DNA of 7,412 nt from Candidatus Sulfotelmatobacter sp. Its GTDB lineage: Bacteria; Acidobacteriota; Terriglobia; Terriglobales; SbA1. The position numbers and the translations under genes are program-made. The DNA is taken from assembly GCA_030151135.1 (NCBI GenBank), contig JASLEQ010000125.1, positions 1 to 7,412 on the forward strand, in the 5' to 3' direction. The notes below the pieces were generated by a model, which was not told the origin of the DNA, made no database searches, and worked only from the letters and a program-made list of their open reading frames with translations. How positions within the stretch are numbered: the stretch's first letter is position 1; every line of letters begins with the position of its first letter. Positions 7,250 to 7,412 of this stretch are shown in pieces.

Positions 7250-7412
7250 TTGGAAGACACTACTCTACGCGCTAGCATTCAGCGTCTTGCTTGCAGCGGA
7301 CGCAAACGCGGCAGAAACCAGAATCAGCCGGGACTAGCTTCCGAAAGCCGTGCGCGAGACCGCTGACGCGCAGTCGAAGGGCGCGACGGTCCGCGGATAT
7401 AACAAGGAGACC
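7250..7412 (+). pseudogene. Small exported PepSY-like protein, start lost and in-frame stop, cut by the right edge
   Basis: The frame from 7251 encodes a clear signal peptide (KTLLYALAFSVLLAADANA, cleavage before AET), then TRISRD, a TAG stop at 7335-7337, then LPKAVRETADAQ and SKGATVRGYNKET to the window end. The part after the stop resembles the first helix and strand of small secreted PepSY-type proteins, which bind near the envelope and often accompany QseBC/BqsRS-type two-component systems. No normal start exists in frame: TTG 7250 is one base out of frame (an extra G would explain it), and in-frame GTG 7212 and TTG 7215 lie before the ribosome-site-like stretch. Both sides of the stop read as one protein, so decay or sequence error is more likely than two genes. 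It is divergent from the receptor. The family call is by recognition of the motif style; only about 25 residues after the stop are visible. Confidence 0.55.

Overview
The window reads as bacterial accessory DNA, most likely from an Acidobacteriota-type organism. This is inference from family style: a TonB-dependent receptor with an N-terminal carboxypeptidase-regulatory-like domain beside a secreted YncE-like beta-propeller, an OmpR/HisKA two-component pair, and a small secreted PepSY-like protein. Nothing in the window fixes the taxon. No tRNA, rRNA, insertion sequence, CRISPR array or phage gene was recognised.

Layout: almost everything is on the minus strand, so transcription runs from right to left. 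At the right edge (about 7250-7412, plus strand) is the start of a small exported PepSY-like gene with an in-frame stop and no usable start. A divergent intergenic region of about 250-290 bp follows. Then come an intact TonB-dependent receptor (6957-4000), a 169-bp gap, an intact exported beta-propeller protein (3830-2814), a 152-bp gap, a response regulator with one frameshift (2661-1961), and a sensor histidine kinase overlapping it by ATGA with four frameshifts (1970-551). About 380 bp without a confident gene follow, then a possible membrane-protein fragment running off the left edge.

The two outer-envelope genes (3,975 nt of coding sequence) have no frame disruption. The adjacent regulator and kinase (about 2.1 kb) have five, and the PepSY-like gene is also broken. 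Each lesion in the regulator and kinase can be repaired by small indels to give textbook full-length proteins, so decay is recent or the lesions are sequencing errors.

A perfect 5'-TTAAG-N6-TTAAG-3' repeat lies between the receptor and the PepSY-like gene, with a one-mismatch version upstream of the beta-propeller gene. This is the binding-site pattern of the QseB/PmrA/BqsR regulators, which the broken response regulator resembles in its reconstructed DNA-binding end. The simplest model is a small metal- or envelope-stress-responsive regulon (sensor, regulator, PepSY-like protein, receptor, propeller) whose structural genes and operators survive while its signalling genes are decaying.
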